Source: Labilibaculum manganireducens (GTDB lineage: Bacteria > Bacteroidota > Bacteroidia > Bacteroidales > Marinifilaceae). From it: DNA of 64,000 bases. Both the position numbers and the translations under genes were made by a program. Of the stretch, positions 1-7,517 are shown piece by piece (the first letter of the stretch is position 1; each line of letters starts with the position of its first letter). The stretch spans positions 1 through 64,000 of the forward strand of contig NZ_MVDE01000017.1 of assembly GCF_002843385.1 (NCBI RefSeq), read 5' to 3'. The notes beneath the pieces are model-generated. The model searched no databases, had not been told where the DNA came from, and was given only the letters and a program-made list of their open reading frames with translations.

Positions 1-262
1 TATTTTCAGTCTTCGAGAATTGATTTGAATCAGGATATTTAGATACTTTAACGGGAGGAGGCTGCTTTGCAATTAAATTGTGGCAGGCAGACTACTTTTA
101 GATACGAAATTGGTTCATATTTTAGGCCTGTTTTTTTAATTGAGTAAGGATTATTGGCTTTTTTGAAAAAAAATAAAATAAATTTTAAGTGTAATATTTC
201 TGTAATTGAGATAGTTTGCCCTATTTAAACCTAAGCTTGATTCAATTTCCAATTAAAAGATT

Positions 263-297
263 TTTTTTAGAACTAAAATGCAATTATATTTGCACCG
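263..297 (+). promoter_or_regulatory. Candidate Bacteroidetes-type promoter of tRNA-Met
   Basis: TATATTTG at 285-292 matches the TAnnTTTG -7 element of Bacteroidetes housekeeping promoters, followed by GCACC. It lies about 20 nt before the tRNA, which fits a short leader. No clear -33 TTTG is visible; the upstream stretch is T-rich. Confidence 0.55.
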
Positions 298-312
298 CAA
301 TCCAGCAAAAAC

Positions 313-386
313 GGCGAGGTAGCTCAGCTGGTTAGAGCGCGTGATTCATAATCACGAGGTCGGCGGTTCAAGCCCGCCTCTCGCTA
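313..386 (+). tRNA. tRNA-Met (CAT), elongator type
   Basis: The cloverleaf is readable directly: a 7-bp acceptor stem (GGCGAGG with TCTCGCT, G-T wobbles at both ends), D arm GCTC..GAGC, anticodon stem GTGAT/ATCAC around the loop with anticodon CAT, and a T arm GGCGG-TTCAAGC-CCGCC. The discriminator is A386 and CCA is not encoded. The sequence resembles elongator Met tRNA more than initiator. A tRNA-Ile read by lysidine-modified CAT is the main alternative and is less likely. A hairpin terminator follows at once. Confidence 0.93.
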
Positions 387-388
387 CA

Positions 389-427
389 AAAAGGGAATAA
401 CTGAAAAGTTATTCCCTTTGTTTTTTT
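389..427 (+). terminator. Rho-independent terminator after tRNA-Met
   Basis: AAAGGGAATAACT pairs with AGTTATTCCCTTT across a GAA-type loop and is followed by a run of seven T, immediately after the tRNA. Confidence 0.85.
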
Positions 428-457
428 AATCTGACGATAATAAGCCGATGATTATTT

Positions 458-465
458 TATCTTTG
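458..465 (+). promoter_or_regulatory. Candidate -7 element for the DUF4494 gene
   Basis: TATCTTTG fits TAnnTTTG and lies 25 nt before the ATG at 490, downstream of the tRNA terminator, so the gene probably has its own promoter. Confidence 0.45.
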
Positions 466-489
466 TTAATCAAAAAAAAATAATAGAAT

Positions 490-1002
490 ATGATGACAAA
501 TAATTGGTTCGAGTGCAAAGTAAAATATGTGAAAATTGATGAAGCATCTGGTAAGGAAAGAAAGGTTTCTGAGCCATATTTAGTTGATGCTGTATCTTTT
601 ACAGAGGCTGAGGCAAGAATTCACAAGGAATTGGAACAAATGATCAGCGGAGATTTTAACGTTACAAACATCAGTAAATCGAATGTGACAGAATTGTATC
701 CAAATGAGAATGGTGATCGTTGGTTTAAGGCGAAGGTTTCCTTTGTAGATGTTGATGAAGCTTCCGGTAAAGAGAAAAAAGCGACTCAATATATGCTTAC
801 TCAGGCTAATAATGTAAAGCAGGCTTATGAGTTTTTGGAAGAGTGTTTAAGTACAATGATTGTTCCTTTTGAAATTCCTGCAATTTCAGAAAGTCCATTA
901 ATGGATGTATTCCCATATTTTAGCGATGAGCTTAATGAAGAGATTCCTGCACATTTAAAACCAATTGCAGAAATGGAAGTAAATAGTGACGAATTTGAAT
1001 AG
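490..1002 (+). CDS. DUF4494 domain protein
   Basis: A 170-residue soluble protein of a Bacteroidetes-restricted family (DUF4494) of unknown function. The sequence shows an internal duplication: W6-F-x-x-K-V with DEASGKERK at 17-25, repeated at W78-F-x-x-K-V with DEASGKEKK at 89-97. This suggests two copies of one small fold. There is no signal peptide or membrane segment, and the C-terminus is acidic. The start is the first of two adjacent ATG codons. The gene is probably monocistronic, between the tRNA terminator and the hairpin before trmO. Family recognition is from memory of the N-terminal WFxxKV signature. Confidence 0.85.
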   Translation: MMTNNWFECKVKYVKIDEASGKERKVSEPYLVDAVSFTEAEARIHKELEQMISGDFNVTNISKSNVTELYPNENGDRWFKAKVSFVDVDEASGKEKKATQYMLTQANNVKQAYEFLEECLSTMIVPFEIPAISESPLMDVFPYFSDELNEEIPAHLKPIAEMEVNSDEFE

Positions 1003-1057
1003 ATCAGAATTCTTCGGATAATGAGATTTAATCTGTAATAATTAAAACAGATTTAGC

Positions 1058-1103
1058 ATACAAAAGAGGTTGTTTCGTTTATCGGGGGCAATCTCTTTTG
1101 TAT
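1058..1103. promoter_or_regulatory. 15-bp stem-loop in the leader of trmO
   Basis: ATACAAAAGAGGTTG (1058-1072) pairs with CAATCTCTTTTGTAT (1089-1103); the only non-Watson-Crick pair is G-T. The loop is 16 nt. No T run follows on the plus strand, so this is not a standard terminator for the DUF4494 gene. It sits 45 nt before the preferred trmO start and may be a leader structure or an operator. Confidence 0.5.
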
Positions 1104-1147
1104 TGCTGAGAATTGTTAAATTTAGTGTTCGTTTTAAAATTGTAAGC

Positions 1148-1645
1148 ATGACCGAAATAAAATTTGAATCCATTGGAGTAGTTCAGACTTCCTATAAGAC
1201 TCTTGAAAATATGCCGATACAGCCAATGGGAGCGAAAGGGGTAAAGGCCAGTATTGTTTTAAATGATGAATTTGTTGATGGATTAAAAGATTTGGAAGAA
1301 TTTTCTCATATTACTTTGATCTATCATTTGCATAAAGTTCAGGATTACAAACTTCGGGTTATTCCATTTATGGATATTGAAGAGCATGGTATATTTGCTA
1401 CACGTTCACCTCGCAGACCAAATGCAATTGGTATTTCAACTGTGAAATTGATAAGTATAGATGGGAATATTCTTCATGTTGAGGATGCGGATGTTTTGGA
1501 TGGCACACCTTTGTTGGATATTAAACCATTTTTTGGACAGTTTGATAATCGCGAAAATATAAAATCAGGTTGGTTGGACCGGAAATGGGATGAAAAGCAC
1601 AAAACATTGAAATCTGATGAGCGTTTTAAAACATCAATGGACTAG
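1148..1645 (+). CDS. trmO: tRNA (adenine(37)-N6)-methyltransferase TrmO
   Basis: TrmO (TsaA/YaeB, VirR-like beta-barrel family) methylates N6 of t6A37 in threonine tRNAs using S-adenosylmethionine. The product has about 165 residues, the usual family length. It starts MTEIKFESIGVVQTS and carries the typical segments KGVKASIVL, LKDLEEFSHITLIYHLH, then ATRSPRRPNAIGIS and LDGTPLLDIKP. The frame stays open upstream to a TTG at 1070, but that extension would run through the 1058-1103 hairpin and adds a non-family N-terminus, so ATG 1148 is preferred. tsaD, an enzyme that makes the t6A substrate, is elsewhere in this window (49735). Confidence 0.9.
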   Translation: MTEIKFESIGVVQTSYKTLENMPIQPMGAKGVKASIVLNDEFVDGLKDLEEFSHITLIYHLHKVQDYKLRVIPFMDIEEHGIFATRSPRRPNAIGISTVKLISIDGNILHVEDADVLDGTPLLDIKPFFGQFDNRENIKSGWLDRKWDEKHKTLKSDERFKTSMD

Positions 1646-1667
1646 ATGGAGATTTTTAATCAGAAAT

Positions 1668-1708
1668 AAAAAAACTGCCAAACTTCCTTTTTACAGGAAG
1701 CCTGACAG
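1668..1708 (-). terminator. Terminator of the nif operon
   Basis: Read on the minus strand, CTGTCAGG-CTTCCT pairs imperfectly with AGGAAG-TTTGGCAG and is followed by seven T. It lies about 75 nt after the nifV stop codon and closes the leftward nif operon. Confidence 0.75.
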
Positions 1709-1783
1709 TAACCTAATTTACCACATATTACCACAGAATTGACTTTTGAATGTTTGTTTTGTGATTTGGTTTTTTTGTTGAAA

Positions 1784-2902
1784 TTAATTAGAGCAGTAAA
1801 ATAAGTTATTGTATAATTGTTTTAATTCTTTACAGTTTAGTCCTGATTTTTTTTTGGCTGAGAGCTTTTTCACAGCATCAATAAATACTTGGCTTTGCTT
1901 GTCGTTTAAATAAATTCCCATTTCTTTTAAGGTATCTTTCAGAACAGCTAAACCGGAATGTTTACCTATAATAAATTGACTTTTTTGCCCGATTAACTGT
2001 GGGTCAAAAGCATGATAACTCATTGGATCCCTGAGAAGACTGTTGCAATGAATTCCCGATTCATGACTGTAAACTTTTTCGCCTGAAATGGGTTTTGATT
2101 CTGAGTTTTTTCGTCCGGAAGCCTTTTCTACAAATTCGCAAAGCTGAATACAGCTTTTTAAATTAATTCCACTGGATTCGGAAAGTGAAAATGCCATAGC
2201 CGCAACAACTTCTTCCAAGGCAGCATTACCTGCCCGTTCCCCAAGGCCGTTCACGGTTACAGAAACAGCATTGGCTCCTGCACTTAAAGCGACAATGGTA
2301 TTGGCTGTAGCCATTCCCAAATCGTTGTGAGCATGAAATTCCAATTCTGTTCCGTCTAAACAATGTTGATATCTTTCAAACAGTTTTTGCACCGACATGG
2401 GGTTCATGATGCCTACCGTATCAGCCAGTCGAATTCGATTCACCTTTAGCATTTCAGCGGCAAAAACAAAATCATCAAGCAAATCGGTTTGGCAACGGGA
2501 AGCATCTTGTGCACCGACAGAAACAAATGCAAACATATTTTGGGCTTGTTTAACTATTGTTGATAAGGTGCCAAGCATCCAATTCCGGTCTTTTCCAATC
2601 GATGTCAGATGAATTGCTGAAACAGGGAAAGAGATATTGATTCTTGAAACACCCGTTCGGGCTGAGGCCTGCAGATCGTTGGTGCAGGCCCGCGCCCAAC
2701 AGGTGGCATTGAAACGAAATCTTTGATCGTTGATGATCCTAATGTCTTCTTCATCCGCCAAGGAGATGGCAGGAGTACCTATTTCCAATTCTTTTACACC
2801 AGTCTCGTCCAACAGAGCTGCAATTTTTAGCTTTTCTTCAAGAGAGAACACAACTCCAGGTGCTTGTTCTCCATCGCGAAGAGTGGTATCGATGATGTGC
2901 AT
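1784..2902 (-). CDS. nifV: Homocitrate synthase NifV
   Basis: A DRE-TIM metallolyase (372 aa) that condenses acetyl-CoA with 2-oxoglutarate to homocitrate, the organic ligand of FeMo-co. It begins MHIIDTTLRDGEQAPG, the active-site signature of the family, and has the metal-binding motif EFHAHNDLGMA and the downstream GLGERAGNAALEEV and SGIHCNSLL motifs. Isopropylmalate synthase or citramalate synthase are the alternatives on sequence alone. The short NifV length without the LeuA regulatory domain, and the position as last gene of the nif operon 32 nt after the ferredoxin gene, decide for NifV. An operon terminator follows. Confidence 0.93.
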   Translation of the reverse strand: MHIIDTTLRDGEQAPGVVFSLEEKLKIAALLDETGVKELEIGTPAISLADEEDIRIINDQRFRFNATCWARACTNDLQASARTGVSRINISFPVSAIHLTSIGKDRNWMLGTLSTIVKQAQNMFAFVSVGAQDASRCQTDLLDDFVFAAEMLKVNRIRLADTVGIMNPMSVQKLFERYQHCLDGTELEFHAHNDLGMATANTIVALSAGANAVSVTVNGLGERAGNAALEEVVAAMAFSLSESSGINLKSCIQLCEFVEKASGRKNSESKPISGEKVYSHESGIHCNSLLRDPMSYHAFDPQLIGQKSQFIIGKHSGLAVLKDTLKEMGIYLNDKQSQVFIDAVKKLSAKKKSGLNCKELKQLYNNLFYCSN

Positions 2903-2934
2903 GGTGTTTTTAATTAAAGAGTTATGTGTAGATT

Positions 2935-3240
2935 TTATTCGGCAATTAAATATTCGGCAACCGCCTCACCTTCTTCCAGGGCATCCAGAATTTCATCAAT
3001 TCGATCCGGCGTTACGCCTCCATACCATAGGTTGTTTGGATGAACTACCATTACCGGACCTTGCGAGCAAACATTTAGGCAGCCAGTGGTTGAAACTGTT
3101 GCGTCGATTCCTCTGTCTGCGCATTCTTCCATAAGATATTGAACCATGTCTACTGATCCGTTTTTATTGCAATATCCTTGCGCTTCTCCTGCAATTCGAA
3201 ATGAATTGCAAACTAAAATGTGAAATTCAGGTTTCTTCAT
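2935..3240 (-). CDS. [2Fe-2S] thioredoxin-like ferredoxin
   Basis: A 101-residue protein of the Clostridium pasteurianum-type thioredoxin-fold [2Fe-2S] ferredoxins. Four likely cluster ligands are visible: C11 and C24 (C-x12-C) and C54 and C58 (C-x3-C in TTGCLNVCSQGP). C40 is an extra cysteine. Start chosen at ATG 3240 (MKKPEFHILVC); the open frame extends upstream to 3339 but would overlap nifB and adds an unrelated leader. Its place between nifB and nifV suggests electron supply for NifB or cofactor maturation, or for nitrogenase itself; the partner cannot be read from the sequence. Confidence 0.88.
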   Translation of the reverse strand: MKKPEFHILVCNSFRIAGEAQGYCNKNGSVDMVQYLMEECADRGIDATVSTTGCLNVCSQGPVMVVHPNNLWYGGVTPDRIDEILDALEEGEAVAEYLIAE

Positions 3241-3296
3241 GATGATAAAGATTTTATGTGTTTTTAATTGATCATTTGAATTTTGGTTGTCGTTTT

Positions 3297-4556
3297 TCAG
3301 CTGCATCCGGTAGCAGAACCAGTACATTCTGTTCCACATTTTGTCATTTCGGTTTTGCAGAGCGAACGAAGTTCGGTGCCTTTGTAAACAGAATCCAGGC
3401 CTTGGTCGATTAGTCCGCTCATCTCGATGATTTTAATTCCGCTGCGACCTAGAATACCTGCTGGTTTTTTGCCGATTCCTCCAACTAAAATTGCTCGGCA
3501 GTCAGCCAAAGTTTCCGCTAGTTTTTCCCAACGGGAATCGCCTTGACCAGTGTCGGGAGTTGCTCTAACATTTACCAGTTTGTATCCTTTAGGTGTTTCC
3601 CTGAAAACGTGAATTCGATCTGCTTCACCCAAATGTTGATTCACCAAAATTCCTTCCATAGAGGTGACTGCAACACAAGGTCTTTCTTCTCCTTTTTCAA
3701 CTGTAAGAAGGGCTGTTTCAGAAAGTAACTTGGCCGCTTCTGCAGAATCTTTTCCGAGTAATCCAGCTGCGTCTGCCCTGCATCGTGCGCAATGTGACAT
3801 TGGCGGAAGAAATACTTCTACTTTTTTGTGTAATGATTTCATAAATTCAGGGGAAGGTTCCTCCATGTGTTCCATGGCGGTATCTTTTACCGGAAACAAT
3901 GGAATTGTGTTCATTAAATCCACTCCAAGTGTTGCAATTTTTTCTGCAATTTCTGCAATCTCATGATCGTTGATTCCCGGCATCACAATGGTATTTACCT
4001 TTACTGTAATGCCGGCTTCCTTTAGTTTGGCTATTGCTTCCAATTGTCTTTTAAGTAGATATTCTCCGGCTTGAGCTCCAAAATATCCTCTTTTGTCGTG
4101 TCGTACCCAACTGTAAACTTTTGCCAAAGTTTCGGGGCGCAAACTGTTCAATGTGATTGTAACATGAGATACGTCCAGCTCTTTTAATTCATCGATATAC
4201 GATGCTACATTTAAACCATTTGTAGATAGGCAAAGCAGCATATCCGGAAAGTTATCCCGAACCAAATGAAGTGTTTTCATGGTTTGGGTAGGATTGGCAA
4301 ATGGATCGCCTGGTCCTGCAATTCCCACCACTTTAAGCTCCGGCATTATTTTTACCAATTTAATAAGATAGCTTAATGCCTGATCGGGTGACAGAACGCT
4401 GCTGGTAACTCCGGGTCTGCTTTCGTTTACACAATCGAATTTTCGATTGCAGTAGTTGCATTTTACATTGCATGTTGGGGCTACAGGCAAATGTACCCGG
4501 GCATATTTATGATGTGCGTCTTTGTTAAAACAAGGATGAGTTGATAAATCTTTCAT
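3297..4556 (-). CDS. nifB: FeMo-co biosynthesis radical SAM protein NifB with NifX-like C-terminal domain
   Basis: NifB (419 aa) fuses two [4Fe-4S] units with a SAM-derived carbon to make NifB-co, the 8Fe core of FeMo-co. The radical SAM motif CxxxCxxC is C29-NVK-C33-NY-C36. The SAM-binding GIAGPGDPFAN follows, and CARCRADAAGLLG carries further cysteines of the accessory cluster site. From about residue 290 a NifX/NafY-like domain begins (VAVTSMEGILVNQHLG), making this the fused form. The last 20 residues carry four cysteines at 400, 407, 411 and 418 (C-x6-C-x3-C-x6-C), unusual to my knowledge. Located 53 nt after nifN and 56 nt before the ferredoxin gene. Confidence 0.95.
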   Translation of the reverse strand: MKDLSTHPCFNKDAHHKYARVHLPVAPTCNVKCNYCNRKFDCVNESRPGVTSSVLSPDQALSYLIKLVKIMPELKVVGIAGPGDPFANPTQTMKTLHLVRDNFPDMLLCLSTNGLNVASYIDELKELDVSHVTITLNSLRPETLAKVYSWVRHDKRGYFGAQAGEYLLKRQLEAIAKLKEAGITVKVNTIVMPGINDHEIAEIAEKIATLGVDLMNTIPLFPVKDTAMEHMEEPSPEFMKSLHKKVEVFLPPMSHCARCRADAAGLLGKDSAEAAKLLSETALLTVEKGEERPCVAVTSMEGILVNQHLGEADRIHVFRETPKGYKLVNVRATPDTGQGDSRWEKLAETLADCRAILVGGIGKKPAGILGRSGIKIIEMSGLIDQGLDSVYKGTELRSLCKTEMTKCGTECTGSATGCS

Positions 4557-4609
4557 GATGTGGCTTTTATGTGAGATTTCTTAACTTTATTAATTGTAAA
4601 TGCTCTCTT

Positions 4610-6007
4610 TTACATGTATTTATATCCGATAGGAGAATTATTTTGTTTGTATTCAATCATGGCATTTACCACCTTGTCGAATAATTCCTGAGTCCCCTGA
4701 TAACCAAGAAGAGTAATTCGCTGTCCTCCAATTCGATCGTGAATTGGGAAACCGACTCTTATCAGCGGGATGTTAAAATTGCCGGCAATGTAATTCCCCT
4801 TACTATTTCCGATTAGAAAATCGGGTTTAATTGTATTGCACGCCTCATTGATTTGTTCAAAATCAGAATCACTAATTACTTTGATGGTTTTTCCATGTTC
4901 CGGACAATGTTTGATGATTTCTTTTTGAAGTTTTCCGCTGTTTGCTCCCGAGGCTGCCAAGACAACTTCAACTCCTATTTCATCGAGAAATGAACACAAG
5001 CCCAGTACTAAATCTTCTTCGCCGTAAACCACAGCCTTTTTCCCAAAAATGTATTTGTGTCCATCGGCATAGGAATCCAGTAAACGGCCTCGCTGTATTT
5101 TATATTTTACAGGAATGTCTTTCCCGCTTATTTTACTTAGGATATCAAATAACGTATCGTTGCTATTCATGCCAATGGGTAAAATGCATTGGTGATTTTT
5201 CACGCTGTGTTCACTTTCCAGCCACGATGCTCCGCTAACTTCTGTTCCGCCGTTTTGCCCGCCTTGTTTTACTGCTGTGAAAACACCCAATTCAATAGAG
5301 GCGTATGCTTCGCCCATTTTCTCAAGCTCTGATATTGGAGTACCTCCCTTTGGAACACGATAATATTGATCCCAAACGGGGTTGTCCAAAGTATCCGAGT
5401 AATCGGGTAAAATTGTTGTTGTAAGATCAAAGTCGATTAAAATTTCTTTGAGATGACGAATGTCTGCAGGCGAAACAAAGCCGGGGAACAAATTGATCTT
5501 GTCTGCAGACGGCAATTTTTTTGCAAAGTTTTTGACAACTTCCAATACGGTTGCATGAAATCCGTCCATGTGTGTTCCCTGATAACTTGGAGTTGAAACG
5601 GTGAATAAACTCGGTAAATTGGAATTTGTGTTGTCGTTTCTTATGTGACTTAGTTGTGATGCAACGTCTTCCCCAATGGTTTCGCTCAGGCAGGTTGTAG
5701 CAACACCAATTGCTTTAGGCTGATATTGATTGGTAACATTGGTTAGTGCAATTTTTAAATTCGCCTCTCCTCCGAAAATAGTCGTCTCTTCACTAAAATT
5801 GGAAGAGGCAATATCTACTGGCTCTTTGTAATGACTAATCATGTAACGGCGAATGTAGGTGGCACACCCTTGAGAACCGTGAATTACAGGAACGCAACCT
5901 TCAATGCCCTTTATAGCAATACAGGCACCCAAGGGTGAGCACAGTTTACACGCATTTCGCGTTGATACAAATGGTCTGATATATGATAATGTTGGGATTT
6001 TTTCCAT
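4610..6007 (-). CDS. nifN: Nitrogenase cofactor scaffold NifN
   Basis: NifN (465 aa), the NifK-like subunit of the NifEN scaffold on which NifB-co matures to a FeMo-co precursor. It resembles NifK throughout: ACKLCSPLGAC near residue 19, then GCVPVIHGSQGCATYIRRYMISHYKEP, TTIFGGEANL, and TCLSETIGEDV. The C-terminal LIRVGFPIHDRIGGQ parallels NifK. The assignment to NifN rather than a second NifK rests on order: it directly follows nifE (5-nt gap, a translational-coupling arrangement) and precedes nifB. Confidence 0.92.
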   Translation of the reverse strand: MEKIPTLSYIRPFVSTRNACKLCSPLGACIAIKGIEGCVPVIHGSQGCATYIRRYMISHYKEPVDIASSNFSEETTIFGGEANLKIALTNVTNQYQPKAIGVATTCLSETIGEDVASQLSHIRNDNTNSNLPSLFTVSTPSYQGTHMDGFHATVLEVVKNFAKKLPSADKINLFPGFVSPADIRHLKEILIDFDLTTTILPDYSDTLDNPVWDQYYRVPKGGTPISELEKMGEAYASIELGVFTAVKQGGQNGGTEVSGASWLESEHSVKNHQCILPIGMNSNDTLFDILSKISGKDIPVKYKIQRGRLLDSYADGHKYIFGKKAVVYGEEDLVLGLCSFLDEIGVEVVLAASGANSGKLQKEIIKHCPEHGKTIKVISDSDFEQINEACNTIKPDFLIGNSKGNYIAGNFNIPLIRVGFPIHDRIGGQRITLLGYQGTQELFDKVVNAMIEYKQNNSPIGYKYM

Positions 6008-6012
6008 GTGTG

Positions 6013-7344
6013 TTAGCGTTTAAAGAATTTCCATACAGGACTCGTAACCGAGGCGTAAACCTCGTTTGCAAAGTTTAGCATGCCTTCGAAACCAGCTAAT
6101 GCTTCTTTTCTTTCGTGATTGTGATCGCAGAATCCGATTCCTAATTTGTAAGCAATCGGACGTTCTTTTACGCCACCAATAAAAAGGTCAACGCCTTTTT
6201 CTTTTACAAATTCGGAGAGTTCGTTTGGGTTCGAATCATCAACAATAATGGTTCCTTCATCGCACAATTTTTTAAGCAAATTGTAATCGTCTTTGTTTCC
6301 GGTTTGCGATCCTACCATTACGGTTTTCATCCCAATCAATCGAAGTGCTTTTACCAGACTGATTGCCTTAAAGGCACCACCAACATAAATCGCGGCCTTT
6401 TTGCCTTGTAATTTTTCTTTGAATGGTGCCAAAGCAGGTAGTAAAGTTTTAATTTCTTTTGAAACTAAATCTTTTGCTTTTTGAAGCATTTCATTATTCT
6501 TAAAAAAGCCGGCTACTTCGTAAAGGGCATCAGCCATATCTTCTATTCCAAAATAGGATACTTTAATGAATGGAATGCCGTATTTCTCTTCCATTTCTTT
6601 GGCCAGATGCATCATGGAGCCGGAGCATTGAACCACATTAATAGAGGCTTTGTGTGCCTGACGAATTTCATTTATTCTGCCATCGCCGGTAAGGCAGGTA
6701 ATGATGTTTACACCAATTTTTTCGTAATATTCCTTTAGCATCCACAGCTCTCCGGCCAAATTAAAATCACCTAAAATATTAATGCTGAAAGGAGGTGCCT
6801 GAAATTCATTATCTGTGCCAACAAGTTTGGCCAAAGCATCGCAGGCTGCTTTGTACCCATCTTTTTTTGTGCCTTTAAAACCTTCGGCCATAACCGGCAG
6901 TACATCAATTTTTTGTTCTGCAGATACTTTTCGGCATACTGCCTCAACGTCATCGCCGATAACACCTACAATACATGTGGAGTAGACAAATGCAGCCTTG
7001 GGTTTGTAGGCTTCAATTAATTCAGTAAGTGCAGTATAGAGTTTTGGTTCTCCGCCAAAAACCACATCGCGTTCGCGTAAATCGGTCGAAAAACTTAATC
7101 GGTGCAATTGAGGTCCGGAGGATAATGCGCCGCGGATATCCCAGGTGTAAGCGGCACAACCTATGGGGCCGTGAATAAGGTGCAGAGCATCGGCAATGGG
7201 ATAGAGTACAACCCGCGAGCCGCAAAAAACACAGGCGCGCTGGCTGACACTTCCGGCTAAGCTTTTCTTTTCACAATCTAAATCGTGGGCTGATGTCCCT
7301 ATTGTGTGTACCTGAGTGGATCGTTCTTTGATTATTCTCTCCAT
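6013..7344 (-). CDS. nifE: Nitrogenase cofactor scaffold NifE
   Basis: NifE, the NifD-like subunit of the NifEN scaffold. Start chosen at ATG 7344 (MERIIKERSTQVH, 443 aa); the frame continues to 7380, but the added 12 residues (MNLCLAQIQLTT) do not look like NifE. P-cluster-like cysteines are C38 and C63 (SQRACVFCGSR; IHGPIGCAAYTWDIRG), with the third in YSTCIVGVIGDD. FSTDLRERDVVFGGEPKL and the C-terminal GIGFCDHNHERKEALAGFEG region are NifE-like and lack the Cys/His pair that binds FeMo-co in NifD. It is preceded by a structured 137-nt gap after nifK and followed by nifN after 5 nt. Confidence 0.93.
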   Translation of the reverse strand: MERIIKERSTQVHTIGTSAHDLDCEKKSLAGSVSQRACVFCGSRVVLYPIADALHLIHGPIGCAAYTWDIRGALSSGPQLHRLSFSTDLRERDVVFGGEPKLYTALTELIEAYKPKAAFVYSTCIVGVIGDDVEAVCRKVSAEQKIDVLPVMAEGFKGTKKDGYKAACDALAKLVGTDNEFQAPPFSINILGDFNLAGELWMLKEYYEKIGVNIITCLTGDGRINEIRQAHKASINVVQCSGSMMHLAKEMEEKYGIPFIKVSYFGIEDMADALYEVAGFFKNNEMLQKAKDLVSKEIKTLLPALAPFKEKLQGKKAAIYVGGAFKAISLVKALRLIGMKTVMVGSQTGNKDDYNLLKKLCDEGTIIVDDSNPNELSEFVKEKGVDLFIGGVKERPIAYKLGIGFCDHNHERKEALAGFEGMLNFANEVYASVTSPVWKFFKR

Positions 7345-7390
7345 GGTTGTTAATTGTATTTGTGCAAGGCACAGGTTCATATTGAGAGTG

Positions 7391-7409
7391 AAGAAAGTAT
7401 GACTTTCTT
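7391..7409 (-). promoter_or_regulatory. Short perfect hairpin just before nifE
   Basis: AAGAAAGT (7391-7398) and ACTTTCTT (7402-7409) form a perfect 8-bp stem with a 3-nt loop. On the minus-strand transcript it lies 46 nt before the preferred nifE start, or 10 nt before the upstream alternative. It could cap a processed nifEN message or affect initiation. Confidence 0.5.
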
Positions 7410-7425
7410 TTGTTCCGGATGATAA

Positions 7426-7507
7426 AAATGAAGGAGGTGTGAGACACTTTATCCTAATTATGAGAAAAGGGTATGATTTTCAAATTAGCTAGTTACCTCC
7501 TTCATTT
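7426..7507 (-). promoter_or_regulatory. Large nested stem-loop in the nifK-nifE gap
   Basis: AAATGAAGGAGGT (7426-7438) and ACCTCCTTCATTT (7495-7507) are exact reverse complements (13 bp). Inside the 56-nt loop CTAATT (7454-7459) pairs with AATTAG (7483-7488), extended by TGAgAAAA with TTTTCA. On the minus strand the outer right arm is followed by a short T-rich stretch. Such a structure between the structural (HDK) and scaffold (EN) genes could protect an upstream mRNA end, be a processing site, or attenuate transcription; which one cannot be decided here. Confidence 0.7.
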
Positions 7508-7517
7508 CATCGCATCA

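Noticed and set aside
1-42. Frame open from the window edge ending in TAG, possible C-terminus of a gene
   Set aside because: Only 13 codons, with no recognisable family ending; cannot be told from chance.
3241-3339. Upstream extension of the ferredoxin frame
   Set aside because: It would overlap nifB and adds a non-family leader; ATG 3240 gives a normal ferredoxin length.
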